NCBI GenBank assembly: GCA_900543585.1
Contig: UQRP01000007.1
Span: forward strand, 9,762-73,761
Length of the DNA: 64,000 nucleotides
From: an uncultured Prevotella sp.
Lineage (GTDB): Bacteria > Bacteroidota > Bacteroidia > Bacteroidales > Bacteroidaceae
Reading direction: 5' to 3'
Position 1 is the stretch's first letter. Every line of letters begins with the position of its first letter. The notes under the pieces are model-generated. The model searched no databases. It saw only the letters and a program-made list of their open reading frames with translations, and had not been told where the DNA came from. Shown here piece by piece: positions 42,386-51,453 of this stretch. The position numbers and the translations under genes were made by a program.

Positions 42386-42446
42386 CAAGAAATACCGCGT
42401 CTCTTGTAAGAAATAGTGCATCTCTTTGCAAGGAAAGTGGTGTTGT
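42385..42446 (+). repeat. Tandem repeat of 21-22 bp period in the 5' leader
   Basis: Two good copies of TTGYAAGAAATAnYGCRTCTC begin at 42383 and 42404 and a third, degenerate copy (TTGCAAGGAAAGTG) at 42426. Spacing is 21 then 22 nt. They lie in what should be the 5' untranslated region of the macroglobulin gene, directly after its promoter box. Confidence 0.7.
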
Positions 42447-42473
42447 CGCATTATTACTGAAAACACTTTTTGT

Positions 42474-45400
42474 ATGAGAAAGATAATTATTGCCTTTGTC
42501 GCCCTGCTGTTGCCTTTTGCGGCAATGGCCGACAGCTACAACAATTTGTGGAAGTTGGTAAAGGACGCCCAGCAGAAAGACCTGCCCAAGACACAAATCA
42601 AATATCTTGACGAGATTTGTGCCAAGGCCACTGCCGACAAGCAGTATGGTCAGCTTCTCAAAGCCAGTCTGCTGAAGGCCTCCGCCCAGACCGCTGTCTC
42701 TCCCGACTCCGCCGATGTGGAGATTGCGCGCTTGGAGAAGCGGCAGGCCGTGGCTCAGGACAGAGTTCTCAAAGCCGTCTATGCCTCCGTCTTAGGTCAT
42801 CTCTATGCCGAGAAGTCCCTGACCGCTGGTGCTGAAGCCGCTCAGAAGAGCCGCGAGATGTATGCCGCCTCTTTGGCCGACATGCCGCTGCTGGCCAAGA
42901 CGGAGAGCGAGGACTACAGTCCCGCCCTCGTCAACGGTGAGGACAGCCGCATCTTCTATGGCGACCTTCTCCACGTCCTCGGTATGGAAGCCAAGGCCTA
43001 CGGCAAGCTCCGCGACTATTATGCCGCCCATAACAACCGGCCTGCCGCCTGCATCTTCGCCGCCAAGGCCCTCGCCGCCGAGAAGCCCGAGGTCGTCGCC
43101 AAAGCCCGCAAGTCGCGGTATGTGCAGCGGATAGACTCCCTCATCACCGTCTATGGTGACCTCCGTGAGGCCGGTGAGCTCGCCGTCATGCACTACAACG
43201 CCATTGGTGATGCCGACGACATCACCGCTGAGGACAAAGTCAACTACATCAACTACGCCCTCTCGCGCTGGGGAGTTTGGCCGCGGATGAACATCCTGCG
43301 CAATGCCCTCAGCGACCTCCAGCAGCCATCTTTTGCCATCAACATCGGTGACGCTATGATGCTGCCCGGCGTGGAGCGCACCCTGCGCATCAACGGCATC
43401 CGCAATGTCAACGAGCTCTCCATCAACGTCTACCGCGTCAAGGCAGCGGGCAATGCCGATATCGACCCCACCACGGCCAAGGGCTATGCCAAGATGAAAG
43501 ACCTCGTCGTCCCCGGTGCTGTCTTCACGGCCACACGCCGCTATATCGGTCAGCCCGCCTGGAAGGAGAACACCGACACCGTCAACATCAAGGGACTGCC
43601 TGTCGGCGTCTACCTCATCGAGGCCACGACCGGCACTCCCGGCATTGAGGTGCAGCGCGAGCTGCTCTATGTCAGCAACCTCTATATTATCCACGAGTCA
43701 CTGCCCGACAACCGTGTGCGTTTTGCCGTTGTCAACGCCACGACGGGTCGCCCCATCAGTGGTGCCCACCTCGTCGTAGGCAGCTCCAGCTACAGCAAGG
43801 AGGGCACAGTGACAAAGAACCTTGTCACCGACCACGACGGCGAGGCCATCCTCTCCTATGCCAAGGGCGAGCGCCCGAACCGCGTCTATGCCTATACCGA
43901 CGATGACAAGGCCTGCCGCAACTTCTCCTTCTACACATCTTATTATTATTGGTCTGACAACCGTACGGTGACATCGCGCCTGCAGACCTTCACTGACCGG
44001 AACCTCTATCGTCCCGGCCAGACCGTCCATGTCACCGCCATTGCCTGGGATGCCGATAAGTCCACGCTGTCGTCGAAGACTGTCGGCGACAAAACCGTGA
44101 AATTCGAGCTCTTCGATGCCAACGGCAAGAGCGTGAGCACGAAGACGGCGTCGACGGACCGCTATGGTACGGCCAGTGCCGACTTCGTCCTTCCTCAGGG
44201 CGGTCTCACGGGCAGCTTCAATATCACGGCCTCCTGTGCGGACCGCAGCAGCGGCTCTTCTTTCCATGTCGAGCAGTACAAGCGTCCTGCCTTCCAGGTC
44301 TCCTTTGACAAATACAAGGATGCCTACAAGGACGGCGACACCATCAGCGTGCGTGGTCTGGCCACTACCTACAGCGGTGTCCCTGTGCAGGGTGCCAAGG
44401 TCGTCTACACCGTCAACCGCCGTCAGGGACTGTGGTGGTTCCGCAGCGGACCGCAGACTGAGGTGGCCAGCGCCTCCACGACGACAGCCTCCGACGGCTC
44501 CTTCGTAGTCCGCGTGCCGATGGACATGCCCGAGGACGTGAAGCGTGTGGGCCGTCTGTTCTATGACTTCGATGTCAACGCCATCGTCACCGACGGTGCT
44601 GGTGAGAGCCATGAGGTTACAACGACGCTGCCGCTGAGCAACCGCGCCGTGGTGCTCTCGTCCGATGTCCCCGCCAAGGTGCTCCGCGACAGTCTGAAGA
44701 CCGTCTCCTTCTCTTGCAAGAACTTGGCAGGTGAGGAAGTAGCCGCTACCGTCAGCTACCGTCTCGACGGTGGCGAGTGGAAGACGACGCCGACACAGAC
44801 GCCGACTGCCATAGCCGCCAAGCTCACGTCGGGCCTCCACACCTTAGAGGCTGTCTGCCAGGGTGATACACTGAAGCAGGAGGTCGTCGTCTTCTCCCTT
44901 TCCGACAAGCGTCCCGCCGTGGCCACACACGATTGGTTCTATCTCTCCGCCGACCGCTTCAGCGCCGACGGCAAGCCCATCTATCTGCAGTTGGGAACCT
45001 CTGACGAGGATACACATATTTATTATACAGCTTTCGCGGGCAATAAAGTCATCGAGCAGGGTTCCAAGACCCTCAGCAATGAGGTTGTGACGCGCAAGCT
45101 GCAATATAAGGAGTCGTTTGGTGACGGTCTCACGCTGACTATGGCGTGGGTGGTGCGTGGCAAGCTCTATACCCACACCGTGGAGCTCCAACGCCCGCAG
45201 CCCGACACCAGTCTGAAGCTGTCGTGGAAGACTTTCCGCGACAAGCTCCGTCCCGGGCAGAAGGAGACGTGGACGCTGACCATTGCCTCACCCAAGGGCA
45301 AGGCCGCCCGTGCCCAGCTCCTCGCTACCCTCTACGACAAGAGTCTCGACGCTGTCTACAGCCAGCACTCTTGGCAGGTCAACAACAGCTTCTATTTCTC

Positions 45401-47999
45401 CCTCCCGCGTGCCGCATGGAGTGGAGGCAGTCAGAGTGTCATCGGCCTCTATGGCTTCCAGCCCTACACGGCCTTCAAGGAGCGCGCCTTAGACTTCACC
45501 CATTTCGACAGCGACCTCTTCGGCTGGGCTTCTCCGGTCCGCCACGATATAGTGTTCATGCGTGGCACTCGGGTGTATAAGCAAGCCCAGGTCGAGGCCC
45601 TCGCCGCCGTGAACAGTCTGGCTTCCGTTGATGAGGTTGTCAACCTCGGCGCCCGTGAGGCCTCCGACGATGAGAAAGTTATCATCGGCTATTCCAGCAA
45701 GGCCGCCAACGCTGGCGATACCGGCAAGGGCAAAGGCGACGCCGGTGCCCAGCTGCGTGAGAACTTCAACGAGACAGCCTTCTACTATCCCGCTCTGACC
45801 ACCGACGCCCAGGGCAATGTCAACATCTCCTTCACGCTCCCTGAGAGTGTCACCACATGGCGCTTCCTCGGTCTGGCCCACGACACGCTGATGAACAACA
45901 GCGTCATCACCGCTGAGGCTGTGGCCCCCAAGCCCGTCATGGTGCAGCCTAACATGCCGCGCTTCCTGCGTCAGGGCGACAACGCCACCCTCTCGGCTAT
46001 CCTCTCCAACACCACGGACCACCGCCAGAGTGGTATCGTCCGCCTCGTCTTCGTTGATGCCGAGACCGACCGCGTGCTCATGGAGAAGCGCCAGACCTTT
46101 GCCCTGAGTCCGAAGAGCTCCCTCACGGCCACCTTCAAAGTCGACGCCGCCCAGCTCGCCGAGCGTGCCGCCGGACAGTCGCTCCTCGTGGCCCGCATCT
46201 ATGCCGAGGGCAACGGCTATAGCGACGGCGAGCAGCACTATCTGCCGCTGTTGCCCGACAAGGAGCGCGTCGTCAACACCCTCCCGTTCTATCTGAATGA
46301 GGCCGGTGTGAAGGACCTCGACCTCACCAAGCTCTTCCCCAATGGCAGCAGCGACCGGAAGCTGACCGTGGAATATACCAACAACCCCGCATGGCTCGTC
46401 GTCCAGGCACTGCCGACCTTAGCCAGTCCGTCGCAGACTGACGCTGCCTCCTTGGCTGCCGCTATCTACGCCAATGTCTTAGGTCGCCAGCTGCTCACCG
46501 CCTCGCCGAAGATAGCCCAGACCATCAAGCTGTGGCAGCAGGAGCAGGACGCCACATCACTGACAAGCAACCTCTCCAAGAACGAGGAGCTGAAGACAAT
46601 GGTCCTCTCCGAGACCCCGTGGGTGGCTGAGGCTGAGCATGAGACCGACCAGAAGCGGATGCTGGCCCAGTATCTTGACGCCTCCACGATAGACTACCGC
46701 ATCAGCAACTTCACTACCAAGCTCGCACAGCTGCAGAATGGCGATGGCTCCTTCTCCTGGTGGCCGGGCATGAAGGGCAGCGTCTACCAGACGATGAATG
46801 TCATCGAGACGCTGACACGACTCAACAAGCTCGCCGGTCGTCAGACTGCCTTCCAGTCGATGCTCACTAACGCCTTCAGCTACATGAAGGGCGAGATCAG
46901 CAAGGAGGTTGCTGAACTGAAAAAGGACGAGAAGAAGGGTGTCAAGGGATTGCAACCCTCTGAGACGGCCTGCCACTATCTCTACAGCGCTGCCCTCGAC
47001 GGTCAGAAGGCCACGGCCGACATGACCTACCTCATCGACCTCCTCGACCGCCAGCCCTCGCAGCTCACCATCTATGGCAAGGCCTGCACGGCTGTCATCT
47101 TAGCTCAGTATGGCAAGACCGCGCACGCCAAGACCCTCCTGGAGAGTCTACGCCAGTATACCGTCTACCGTGAGGAGATGGGCCGCTATTTCGATACCCG
47201 CAAGGCACAGTACAGTTGGATGGACTACCGCATCCCCACGCAGACTGCTGCCATCGAGGCTCTGCAGATGCTCGAGCCCAACGACACCGCCACCGTGCAG
47301 CAGCTGCAGCGCTGGCTCCTTCACGAGAAGCGCACTACGTCGTGGAGCACGTCCATCAACAGCGTCAATGCCGTCTATGCCTTCCTCAGCGGAGCCCGCG
47401 CCGACGTCCTCGACAACGGCAATATGGCCACGCTGCGCCTCAATGGTGAGACACTGGAACTGCCGAAGGCTACTGCCGGTATCGGCTACGTCAAGGTTGT
47501 CAAGGACGTAGCCACTGCCCGTGACCTCACTGTGGACAAGACCTCTGCGGGCACTTCGTGGGGCGCTGTCTACGGTAGCTTCATGCAGAAAACCACGGAG
47601 GTGGCATCGGCAACGGCAGGGCTGAAGGTGACACGTGTCATCGACGACGGCATGGCCGGAAGTCTGAAGGTGGGACAGAAGGTGAAGGCTCGCATCACCA
47701 TCGTTGCCGACCGTGATTACGACTTCGTGCAGGTGCAGGACAAGCGTGCTGCCTGCCTCGAACCCGTCAGCCAGGTCAGCGGCTATCGCTGGAGCAATGG
47801 CGGCGGATACTACCTCGCACCCCAGGACAACGTTACGAACTACTATTTCGACAAGCTGAGCAAGGGTACCCATGTCGTGGAGACGGAATACTTCGTCGAC
47901 AGAGCCGGCGACTACGCCACAGGCCTGTGCACCGTGGTCTGCGCCTATGCACCCGAGTTCAGCGGTCGTGAGGCTGCCCTGAAGGTGGCCGTAAAGTAA
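42474..47999 (+). CDS. Bacterial alpha-2-macroglobulin-like protein, thioester-less
   Basis: From the ATG at 42474 (MRKIIIAFVALLLPFAAMADSYNN) it is 1841 aa with a signal peptide. An in-frame ATG at 42426 lies in the repeat region and is unlikely. Residues about 20-300 are a helical region, then macroglobulin domains: the MG2 motif FTDRNLYRPGQTVHV near residue 510 and the A2M block AFYYPALTTDAQGNVNISFTLPESVTTWRFLGLA near 1102. A helical domain with LQNGDGSFSWWPGMKGS follows. I find no CxEQ thioester. It is probably a periplasmic or surface protease trap or structural protein. It is followed by the DUF1573 gene 9 nt on. Confidence 0.85.
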   Translation: MRKIIIAFVALLLPFAAMADSYNNLWKLVKDAQQKDLPKTQIKYLDEICAKATADKQYGQLLKASLLKASAQTAVSPDSADVEIARLEKRQAVAQDRVLKAVYASVLGHLYAEKSLTAGAEAAQKSREMYAASLADMPLLAKTESEDYSPALVNGEDSRIFYGDLLHVLGMEAKAYGKLRDYYAAHNNRPAACIFAAKALAAEKPEVVAKARKSRYVQRIDSLITVYGDLREAGELAVMHYNAIGDADDITAEDKVNYINYALSRWGVWPRMNILRNALSDLQQPSFAINIGDAMMLPGVERTLRINGIRNVNELSINVYRVKAAGNADIDPTTAKGYAKMKDLVVPGAVFTATRRYIGQPAWKENTDTVNIKGLPVGVYLIEATTGTPGIEVQRELLYVSNLYIIHESLPDNRVRFAVVNATTGRPISGAHLVVGSSSYSKEGTVTKNLVTDHDGEAILSYAKGERPNRVYAYTDDDKACRNFSFYTSYYYWSDNRTVTSRLQTFTDRNLYRPGQTVHVTAIAWDADKSTLSSKTVGDKTVKFELFDANGKSVSTKTASTDRYGTASADFVLPQGGLTGSFNITASCADRSSGSSFHVEQYKRPAFQVSFDKYKDAYKDGDTISVRGLATTYSGVPVQGAKVVYTVNRRQGLWWFRSGPQTEVASASTTTASDGSFVVRVPMDMPEDVKRVGRLFYDFDVNAIVTDGAGESHEVTTTLPLSNRAVVLSSDVPAKVLRDSLKTVSFSCKNLAGEEVAATVSYRLDGGEWKTTPTQTPTAIAAKLTSGLHTLEAVCQGDTLKQEVVVFSLSDKRPAVATHDWFYLSADRFSADGKPIYLQLGTSDEDTHIYYTAFAGNKVIEQGSKTLSNEVVTRKLQYKESFGDGLTLTMAWVVRGKLYTHTVELQRPQPDTSLKLSWKTFRDKLRPGQKETWTLTIASPKGKAARAQLLATLYDKSLDAVYSQHSWQVNNSFYFSLPRAAWSGGSQSVIGLYGFQPYTAFKERALDFTHFDSDLFGWASPVRHDIVFMRGTRVYKQAQVEALAAVNSLASVDEVVNLGAREASDDEKVIIGYSSKAANAGDTGKGKGDAGAQLRENFNETAFYYPALTTDAQGNVNISFTLPESVTTWRFLGLAHDTLMNNSVITAEAVAPKPVMVQPNMPRFLRQGDNATLSAILSNTTDHRQSGIVRLVFVDAETDRVLMEKRQTFALSPKSSLTATFKVDAAQLAERAAGQSLLVARIYAEGNGYSDGEQHYLPLLPDKERVVNTLPFYLNEAGVKDLDLTKLFPNGSSDRKLTVEYTNNPAWLVVQALPTLASPSQTDAASLAAAIYANVLGRQLLTASPKIAQTIKLWQQEQDATSLTSNLSKNEELKTMVLSETPWVAEAEHETDQKRMLAQYLDASTIDYRISNFTTKLAQLQNGDGSFSWWPGMKGSVYQTMNVIETLTRLNKLAGRQTAFQSMLTNAFSYMKGEISKEVAELKKDEKKGVKGLQPSETACHYLYSAALDGQKATADMTYLIDLLDRQPSQLTIYGKACTAVILAQYGKTAHAKTLLESLRQYTVYREEMGRYFDTRKAQYSWMDYRIPTQTAAIEALQMLEPNDTATVQQLQRWLLHEKRTTSWSTSINSVNAVYAFLSGARADVLDNGNMATLRLNGETLELPKATAGIGYVKVVKDVATARDLTVDKTSAGTSWGAVYGSFMQKTTEVASATAGLKVTRVIDDGMAGSLKVGQKVKARITIVADRDYDFVQVQDKRAACLEPVSQVSGYRWSNGGGYYLAPQDNVTNYYFDKLSKGTHVVETEYFVDRAGDYATGLCTVVCAYAPEFSGREAALKVAVK

Positions 48000-48008
48000 T
48001 ATGATAAG

Positions 48009-49082
48009 ATGATAAGACAAGCGATTCTATTCTCCGTCTGGACGCTCCTGCCTCTGAGCATGAGCGCCCAGGCTATCACCACCCCCAACGACACCATCGA
48101 CTGCGGTCAGGTGGTCTTCAAGCATCCCGTCCGGGCACAGTTCCGTATGAAGAACGAGAGCCGCCAGACCTTCACCATCACGGACGTGCGCACGTCGTGC
48201 GGCTGCACCTCTGTCTCCTATCCTTCTCAGGCGATAGCTCCCGGCGACACCTTCTCGGTGAGTGCCGTCTACGATGCCAAGCAGATGGGACATTTCCAGA
48301 AGTCCGTGGGTGTCTACACCTCCGCCTCTGAGGAGCCCCGCATGCTCACCCTCCGCGGAGTTGTCGTGGACCGTATCGTCAACTTCCGCGGTGAGTATCC
48401 TTATACCATCGGTAGCCTCGTGGCCGACAAGAACGACCTGGAGTTTGACAATGTCAACCGCGGCGACATGCCTATGGCCACCATTCACCTGATGAACAAC
48501 GGCACGGACAATGTGGAGCCGCAGCTCATGCACATGCCGCCCTATCTCAAGGGTGAGGTGCGGCCCTCGCGCATCGCACCGGGACACACGGGAACGGTGA
48601 CGCTGCAGGTGGACACCTGGAAGCTCCGTGACTTAGGATTGACGCAGACTTCTGTCTTCCTCGGCATGTTCCCCGGCGACGTCGTCTCCCCCGACAAGGA
48701 GATATCCCTGAGCGTCATCGTCATGCCTGACTTCGAACGTCTCACCGAGGCTCAGCGCGCCAACGCACCAAAGCTGCAGCTCTCGAAAGGTTCCATAGAC
48801 ATCGGAAGCTTTGGCAGTAAGGAGAAGAAAAAGGACGAGATTGTCATTACCAACATTGGCAAGTCCACGCTCACCATCCGCTCCATGCAGATGCTCACCG
48901 TGGGCATGGATGTGTCGCTCAGCGAGCAGAACATCCAGCCCGGGAAGTCGGCGAAGCTGAAGGTGACAGCCATCAAGAGCTTGCTTGGTAAAGCCCGTTC
49001 CAAGCCGCGCATCCTGCTCATCACCAACGACCCTGACGACGCCAAGGTGATGATACCATTGAATGTGTCGCTGACAAAATAA
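48009..49082 (+). CDS. DUF1573 domain protein, exported
   Basis: 357 aa with a signal peptide (MIRQAILFSVWTLLPLSMSAQA). The first repeat holds the DUF1573 signature: IDCGQVVFKHPVRAQFRMKNESRQTFTITDVRTSCGCTSVSYPSQAIAPGDTF (residues about 30-82), an immunoglobulin-like fold with the CGC pair. A second, weaker copy is near residues 250-345 (LSKGSIDIGSFGSKEKKKDEIVITNIGKSTLTI). Function is unknown; such proteins are common in the Bacteroidetes periplasm. It lies 9 nt after the macroglobulin gene and 48 nt before ispH, so a joint transcript is likely. Confidence 0.85.
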   Translation: MIRQAILFSVWTLLPLSMSAQAITTPNDTIDCGQVVFKHPVRAQFRMKNESRQTFTITDVRTSCGCTSVSYPSQAIAPGDTFSVSAVYDAKQMGHFQKSVGVYTSASEEPRMLTLRGVVVDRIVNFRGEYPYTIGSLVADKNDLEFDNVNRGDMPMATIHLMNNGTDNVEPQLMHMPPYLKGEVRPSRIAPGHTGTVTLQVDTWKLRDLGLTQTSVFLGMFPGDVVSPDKEISLSVIVMPDFERLTEAQRANAPKLQLSKGSIDIGSFGSKEKKKDEIVITNIGKSTLTIRSMQMLTVGMDVSLSEQNIQPGKSAKLKVTAIKSLLGKARSKPRILLITNDPDDAKVMIPLNVSLTK

Positions 49083-49130
49083 TTTGTCACGCTGACAGAG
49101 GAATAATCAGTAATTCTGACGAAAGAAGAA

Positions 49131-49991
49131 ATGAATGTAACGATAGAGATTGACGCCGGTAGTGGTTTCTGCTTTGGCGTCACGACAGCCATCAAGAAAG
49201 CCGAGGAGGTGCTTGCCGGTGGCGGCACCCTCTACTGTCTCGGCGATATCGTGCACAACGGCATGGAGGTGGAACGGCTCCACAAGCAGGGCCTTATCAC
49301 CATCGACCACGACGAGTTCCGCCATCTCCATGACGCTACCGTCCTGCTGCGTGCTCACGGTGAGCCCCCCGAGACCTACGCCATCGCCAAGGCTAACAAC
49401 ATCGAGATTATCGATGCCACATGCCCTGTTGTCCTGGCCCTGCAGGGGAGGATACGCCGGAAATATACTGAGATGCCCGTTGCCCAGACTGTCATCTTCG
49501 GCAAGCGCGGCCACGCCGAGGTCCTTGGACTCGTGGGGCAGACCCATCAGCATGCCATCGTCGTGGAGAACCTCGACGACGTGAAGGCCAAGCTCGACTT
49601 CTCACGCGACATCAACCTCTACTCCCAGACGACAAAGAACCTTGACGAATACCGTCGCATCATCGACTATATCAGCTCGCATGTCGCGCCCGGTGTGACC
49701 TTTAAGAGCTTCGACACCGTCTGCCGCCAGGTTGCCAACCGCATGCCGCATATCGCGGAGTTTGCCTCCCACCACGACCTCATCCTCTTTGTCAGTGGTC
49801 GCAAGAGCAGCAACGGGCATGCACTCTTCACGCGCTGTCAGGAGGTAAACCCCAACAGCCACCTCATAGAGGGTGCCCAGGAGATAGATCCCGCCTGGTT
49901 CCAGGGTGTGAAGACGGTAGGCATCTGTGGTGCTACCTCCACGCCGAAATGGCTCATGGAGGAGTGCAGAGACTGGATAGTGAAGCACTAA
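49131..49991 (+). CDS. ispH: 4-hydroxy-3-methylbut-2-enyl diphosphate reductase
   Basis: IspH makes IPP and DMAPP in the last step of the MEP isoprenoid pathway, using a [4Fe-4S] cluster. The 286 aa contain the three cluster cysteines: GFCFGV (Cys14), DATCP and DTVC. VHN, RAHGEPP and the active-site SSNG/TSTPKWLMEE region are present. The substrate-binding serines of SxN are at KSSNGH. The pathway links to the polyprenyl synthase at 56724-57698. Confidence 0.95.
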   Translation: MNVTIEIDAGSGFCFGVTTAIKKAEEVLAGGGTLYCLGDIVHNGMEVERLHKQGLITIDHDEFRHLHDATVLLRAHGEPPETYAIAKANNIEIIDATCPVVLALQGRIRRKYTEMPVAQTVIFGKRGHAEVLGLVGQTHQHAIVVENLDDVKAKLDFSRDINLYSQTTKNLDEYRRIIDYISSHVAPGVTFKSFDTVCRQVANRMPHIAEFASHHDLILFVSGRKSSNGHALFTRCQEVNPNSHLIEGAQEIDPAWFQGVKTVGICGATSTPKWLMEECRDWIVKH

Positions 49992-50070
49992 TCCGGAAGT
50001 TACGGACTGATTTACATTTACTACACCTTTTTTGTAGAAACTATACCAATACTTGTCAATAAAAATAGGT

Positions 50071-50139
50071 GTAGCGCCATCCAAAGACTATTTTCCTTTA
50101 CTCTTTGGGTGGTGCTACATCTTTACGGAGTAGCGCTAC
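50071..50139. repeat. Long inverted repeat plus palindrome sharing GTAGCRC
   Basis: The 17-nt arm GTAGCGCCATCCAAAGA (50071-50087) pairs with 50102-50118 (TCTTTGGGTGGTGCTAC) with two G-T wobbles. A separate perfect palindrome GTAGCGCTAC lies at 50130-50139. The shared GTAGC ends suggest one element family or a three-part regulatory structure. It could also act as the ispH terminator. Confidence 0.6.
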
Positions 50140-50308
50140 ATCTTATATATATTGCTCCGTAATGTGTAGTAAGGAAAAGTGGGACCTTGCATCCCAGGAC
50201 CCTAAAGCAAACCTTCCCGCTGACTTACATCAATCCGTTTGACCTTGGTCAAATGCTTTGATTTCTATCAAAAATATCACTGTTTGCGGCCACAAACTTA
50301 CAATTTTG

Positions 50309-50339
50309 TTTGTTGGCAACGATTTTATCTATAACTTTG
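50309..50339 (+). promoter_or_regulatory. Promoter with both boxes
   Basis: TTTG (50309-50312), 19 nt, then TAACTTTG (50332-50339): a full match to the Bacteroidetes TTTG-N19-TAnnTTTG form. It drives the small exported protein at 50454 with a leader of about 105 nt, which contains a possible hairpin GGGGC-TACG-GCTCC. Confidence 0.75.
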
Positions 50340-50453
50340 CAAGCGTTAAAAGGATAACCCTAAGGGCCGGGAGCAATCCTCAGGACTTGGGAAAGTAAGA
50401 GAGACGGGGCTACGGCTCCGATGTTTAATCTTTAAAAGAGAAAGGATAACATT

Positions 50454-50828
50454 ATGAAAAAGATTGTATTCACTTTAGCTGCACTGATGACAATGACTGT
50501 AGCCTTCGCTGAGGGCGAGACATCCACAAAGACCGAGGCCGCCGCTATCGAGGCTAAGTACGACGTCAACGTGAACATGAGCTCTCTGAGCCGTGCCCTG
50601 CGTCTGAACACTGACGACGCCCGCACCGTAGCTTTCGTAGAGGGTGAGTTCCGCCGCGACATGCAGAAGGCTGCTACCGCTGACAGCGAGGAGCGCGACA
50701 AGCTCGTCAAGAAGGCCATCAACCGCAACCTGGGCAACATGCGTTCTATCCTTGACGCTGACCAGTATCACGTCTATGTCCAGCTGCTGAACGCTACGCT
50801 CAACAACCGTGGCATCATCAACAAGTAA
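50454..50828 (+). CDS. Small exported protein, unknown
   Basis: 124 aa with a signal peptide MKKIVFTLAALMTMTVAFA, then a charged helical domain (residues about 25-124) with SLSRALRLNTDDARTVAFVEGEFRRDMQ and AINRNLGNMRSILDADQYHVYVQLLNATLNNRGI. I do not recognise a named family; short periplasmic helical proteins like this are often abundant in Prevotella. It has an ideal promoter, a long leader and a strong terminator, so high expression as a single-gene unit is likely. Confidence 0.75.
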   Translation: MKKIVFTLAALMTMTVAFAEGETSTKTEAAAIEAKYDVNVNMSSLSRALRLNTDDARTVAFVEGEFRRDMQKAATADSEERDKLVKKAINRNLGNMRSILDADQYHVYVQLLNATLNNRGIINK

Positions 50829-50850
50829 ACACTGTTTTGTCATAGCATAC

Positions 50851-50883
50851 GCCCCCGGCTCTCACAGGAGAGTCGGGGGCTTT
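50851..50883 (+). terminator. Intrinsic terminator after the small exported protein
   Basis: GCCCCCGGCTCTC pairs with GAGAGTCGGGGGC around ACAG, then TTTG. It is strong, with one G-T wobble. Confidence 0.8.
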
Positions 50884-50915
50884 GCTGTATTAAGGGGCGG
50901 TGCTCGTGGAGGTTG

Positions 50916-51206
50916 TTATCTTGGCAGCTCCACCCATTTGTCGTCGGCAACGATGAGGCCGTGCTCCTTGGCATAGCCCATGAGCCAGTGAGCCTCCTTG
51001 GTGGGGCAGTTGGTCTTGCGCTGCAGAGCGTCGAGGAAGTCTTCGCGCTTCATCATCTTCTCCGGCTGGACGGAGAGGATGTCCTTGACGGTACCGGCAA
51101 GCCTCTCGGTGTTATAGTGGTGGCTCTTGTTGTGGTAGCGGTTGAAAGCCACGAGAGCCACGCAGACGACTATGATAACGAGAATCGTGAGAGTTGTTGT
51201 AGTCAT
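50916..51206 (-). CDS. Small membrane-anchored protein, unknown
   Basis: From the ATG at 51206 (MTTTTLTILVIIVVCVALVAFNRYHNK) the product is 96 aa. The first 20 residues form one membrane helix; the rest (SVQPEKMMKREDFLDALQRKTNCPTKEAHWLMGYAKEHGLIVADDKWVEL) is a soluble, helical, winged-helix-like part. An upstream ATG-like frame start at 51266 lies beyond the promoter box. It is convergent with the small exported protein. Function unknown. Confidence 0.65.
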   Translation of the reverse strand: MTTTTLTILVIIVVCVALVAFNRYHNKSHHYNTERLAGTVKDILSVQPEKMMKREDFLDALQRKTNCPTKEAHWLMGYAKEHGLIVADDKWVELPR

Positions 51207-51235
51207 ACGGGTAAGTGTTTTTACGGTTGATGTGC

Positions 51236-51243
51236 CAAAAATA
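51236..51243 (-). promoter_or_regulatory. Promoter -7 box for the 96-aa membrane protein
   Basis: On the minus strand TATTTTTG matches TAnnTTTG, 29 nt before the ATG at 51206. It supports the shorter start. Confidence 0.5.
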
Positions 51244-51453
51244 AGCAAAATAATCGAATCCCGCAACTTTTGTAGCCTCTTTCTTTCTAAAACTTACATT
51301 TTTTAAGACGAGAGCATAGTCGTGCCAGTTTGTCACTATATCCTGCCAATCTGACGAAAGCGGCTGTTGGGTACACGCTTTGTATATAGGGTGGTGGACT
51401 TGGGAAACTCCCAGGGCCGTTAGAAACCAACAGAATATAAAAACAGACAAGAT

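Larger units (their letters stand above)
49992..50453. other. Intergenic region with hairpins and a strong promoter
   Basis: About 460 nt. It contains a 17-bp hairpin pair (50071-50118), a palindrome (50130-50139), and the promoter of the small exported protein (50309-50339) with a leader of about 105 nt. No protein is convincing. Confidence 0.7.

Noticed and set aside
50347..50453. Riboswitch in the long leader of the small exported protein
   Set aside because: Only one short stem is visible and no known aptamer motif; the gene's role gives no ligand hint.
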